Below are positions 4,938 through 5,415 of a DNA stretch of 5,415 nucleotides, piece by piece. A program made the translations under genes and the position numbers. How positions within the stretch are numbered: position 1 is the stretch's first letter; each line of letters begins with the position of its first letter. The notes under the pieces are model-generated. The model worked only from the letters and a program-made list of their open reading frames with translations. It was not told the origin of the DNA and made no database searches. The DNA comes from Bacillota bacterium (GTDB lineage: Bacteria; Bacillota; Desulfotomaculia; Desulfotomaculales; Desulfotomaculaceae), in assembly GCA_023481335.1 (NCBI GenBank), contig JAMCWI010000146.1, positions 1 to 5,415 on the forward strand, given 5' to 3'.

Positions 4938-5415
4938 TTAATCCAGAAGATAAACCTTTACCGTCCTTACGCCCCACCTGCCGGCCTCGCCGGCGGATTC
5001 CAGGAAGACATCTATCCGGCTGCCCTTGATGGCTCCCCCTGTGTCAAGAGCGGTGGCTTGTCCGTAGCCCTCCACATACAATCTGCTGCCAAGGGGTATA
5101 ACCCTCGGGTCCACAGCTACCGTGCCGTACTCCGGCCAGGTTCCGCAGGCCGTATTGTACCCGGTGTGGCTATATGCGGTGGCAGTAACCTCCATGGCCT
5201 CCCTGAACCTGATTGTCTCCCCGCCCCTGGAGACCGTTTGGCCGGTTCCCACCTGTACTATTGACTCCGTGGGGTTGGCCACGGTTTTACGGTCAACCAG
5301 GTGCCTGCTGACCAACTGCCCGTCGTGGTAGGTAACACTCCACGTCTGCTGTTCTTCCCCGTTCTGCCCCCTGACCATGGTCCTGCTTATACCCCTTGGC
5401 AGCAGATTGTATGTG
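4938..5415 (-). CDS. yabE: YabE-like G5 and 3D domain cell-wall protein, C-terminal part
   Basis: The reading frame is open to the right edge of the window, so the 5' part is missing and the internal Met at 5378 is not the start. The visible 158 residues begin with most of a G5 domain (RTMVRGQNGEEQQTWSVTY, then NPTESIVQVGT), an extracellular adhesion or glycan-associated module. A 3D domain follows, named for three aspartates: VAVDPRVIPLG (Asp about 102), ALDTGGAIKG (Asp about 124) and RIDVF (Asp about 135). The 3D domain has the double-psi beta-barrel fold of lytic transglycosylases (MltA type) and resembles resuscitation-promoting factors, so the protein probably acts on peptidoglycan outside the membrane. 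The missing N-terminus should hold a signal peptide or anchor and DUF348 repeats if it follows Bacillus YabE. It ends in a strong terminator before ksgA. The domain call is firm; the symbol rests on domain order and location. Confidence 0.9.
   Translation of the reverse strand, partial: TYNLLPRGISRTMVRGQNGEEQQTWSVTYHDGQLVSRHLVDRKTVANPTESIVQVGTGQTVSRGGETIRFREAMEVTATAYSHTGYNTACGTWPEYGTVAVDPRVIPLGSRLYVEGYGQATALDTGGAIKGSRIDVFLESAGEAGRWGVRTVKVYLLD

Noticed and set aside
1..5415. CRISPR arrays, tRNA, rRNA and known riboswitches
   Set aside because: No regularly spaced repeats, no tRNA cloverleaf or rRNA-like sequence, and no recognisable riboswitch core were seen on either strand.

Overview
The window looks like chromosomal DNA of a Gram-positive endospore former, most likely a moderately GC-rich member of the Clostridia in the Pelotomaculum/Desulfotomaculum neighbourhood. 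The reasons are a YabG spore-coat protease preceded by a probable SigK promoter, strong AGGAGG-type ribosome sites, and a yabE-ksgA-yabG gene order related to Bacillus. The genus is inferred from gene content and style, not from any search. Every gene I can support lies on the minus strand, so transcription runs from position 5415 toward 1.

In transcription order, the right part holds the 3' end of a yabE-like gene (G5 plus 3D cell-wall domains) ending in a clean intrinsic terminator. A SigA-type promoter follows, then ksgA (16S rRNA dimethyladenosine transferase). Its stop overlaps the start of a ykuK/DUF458 gene (RNase H-like) in an ATGA junction. Next come a GC-rich hairpin and T-run, then yabG with its own mother-cell-type promoter and probably a TTG start. 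The rnmV gene (RNase M5) that sits between yabE and ksgA in Bacillus is absent here.

The middle part holds a 65-aa cold-shock protein with a -10 box and a strong bidirectional-looking terminator. After it comes an 84-aa unassigned protein with two hydrophobic segments, preceded by an operator-like palindrome. A LysR regulator of the CysL-like type follows, with its own well-spaced promoter and a strong terminator.

The left end is a roughly 300-base gap without a convincing gene, then the first 34 codons of a serine recombinase running off the window. That gene appears to start at CTG. The left end may therefore be the border of a mobile element or prophage, next to a conserved housekeeping and sporulation block.

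Most of the window is conserved core genome. I do not see a clear new multi-gene system. The points most worth checking are the SigK promoter and TTG start of yabG, the ksgA-ykuK coupling, the recombinase start with a nearby perfect palindrome, and the unassigned membrane protein.
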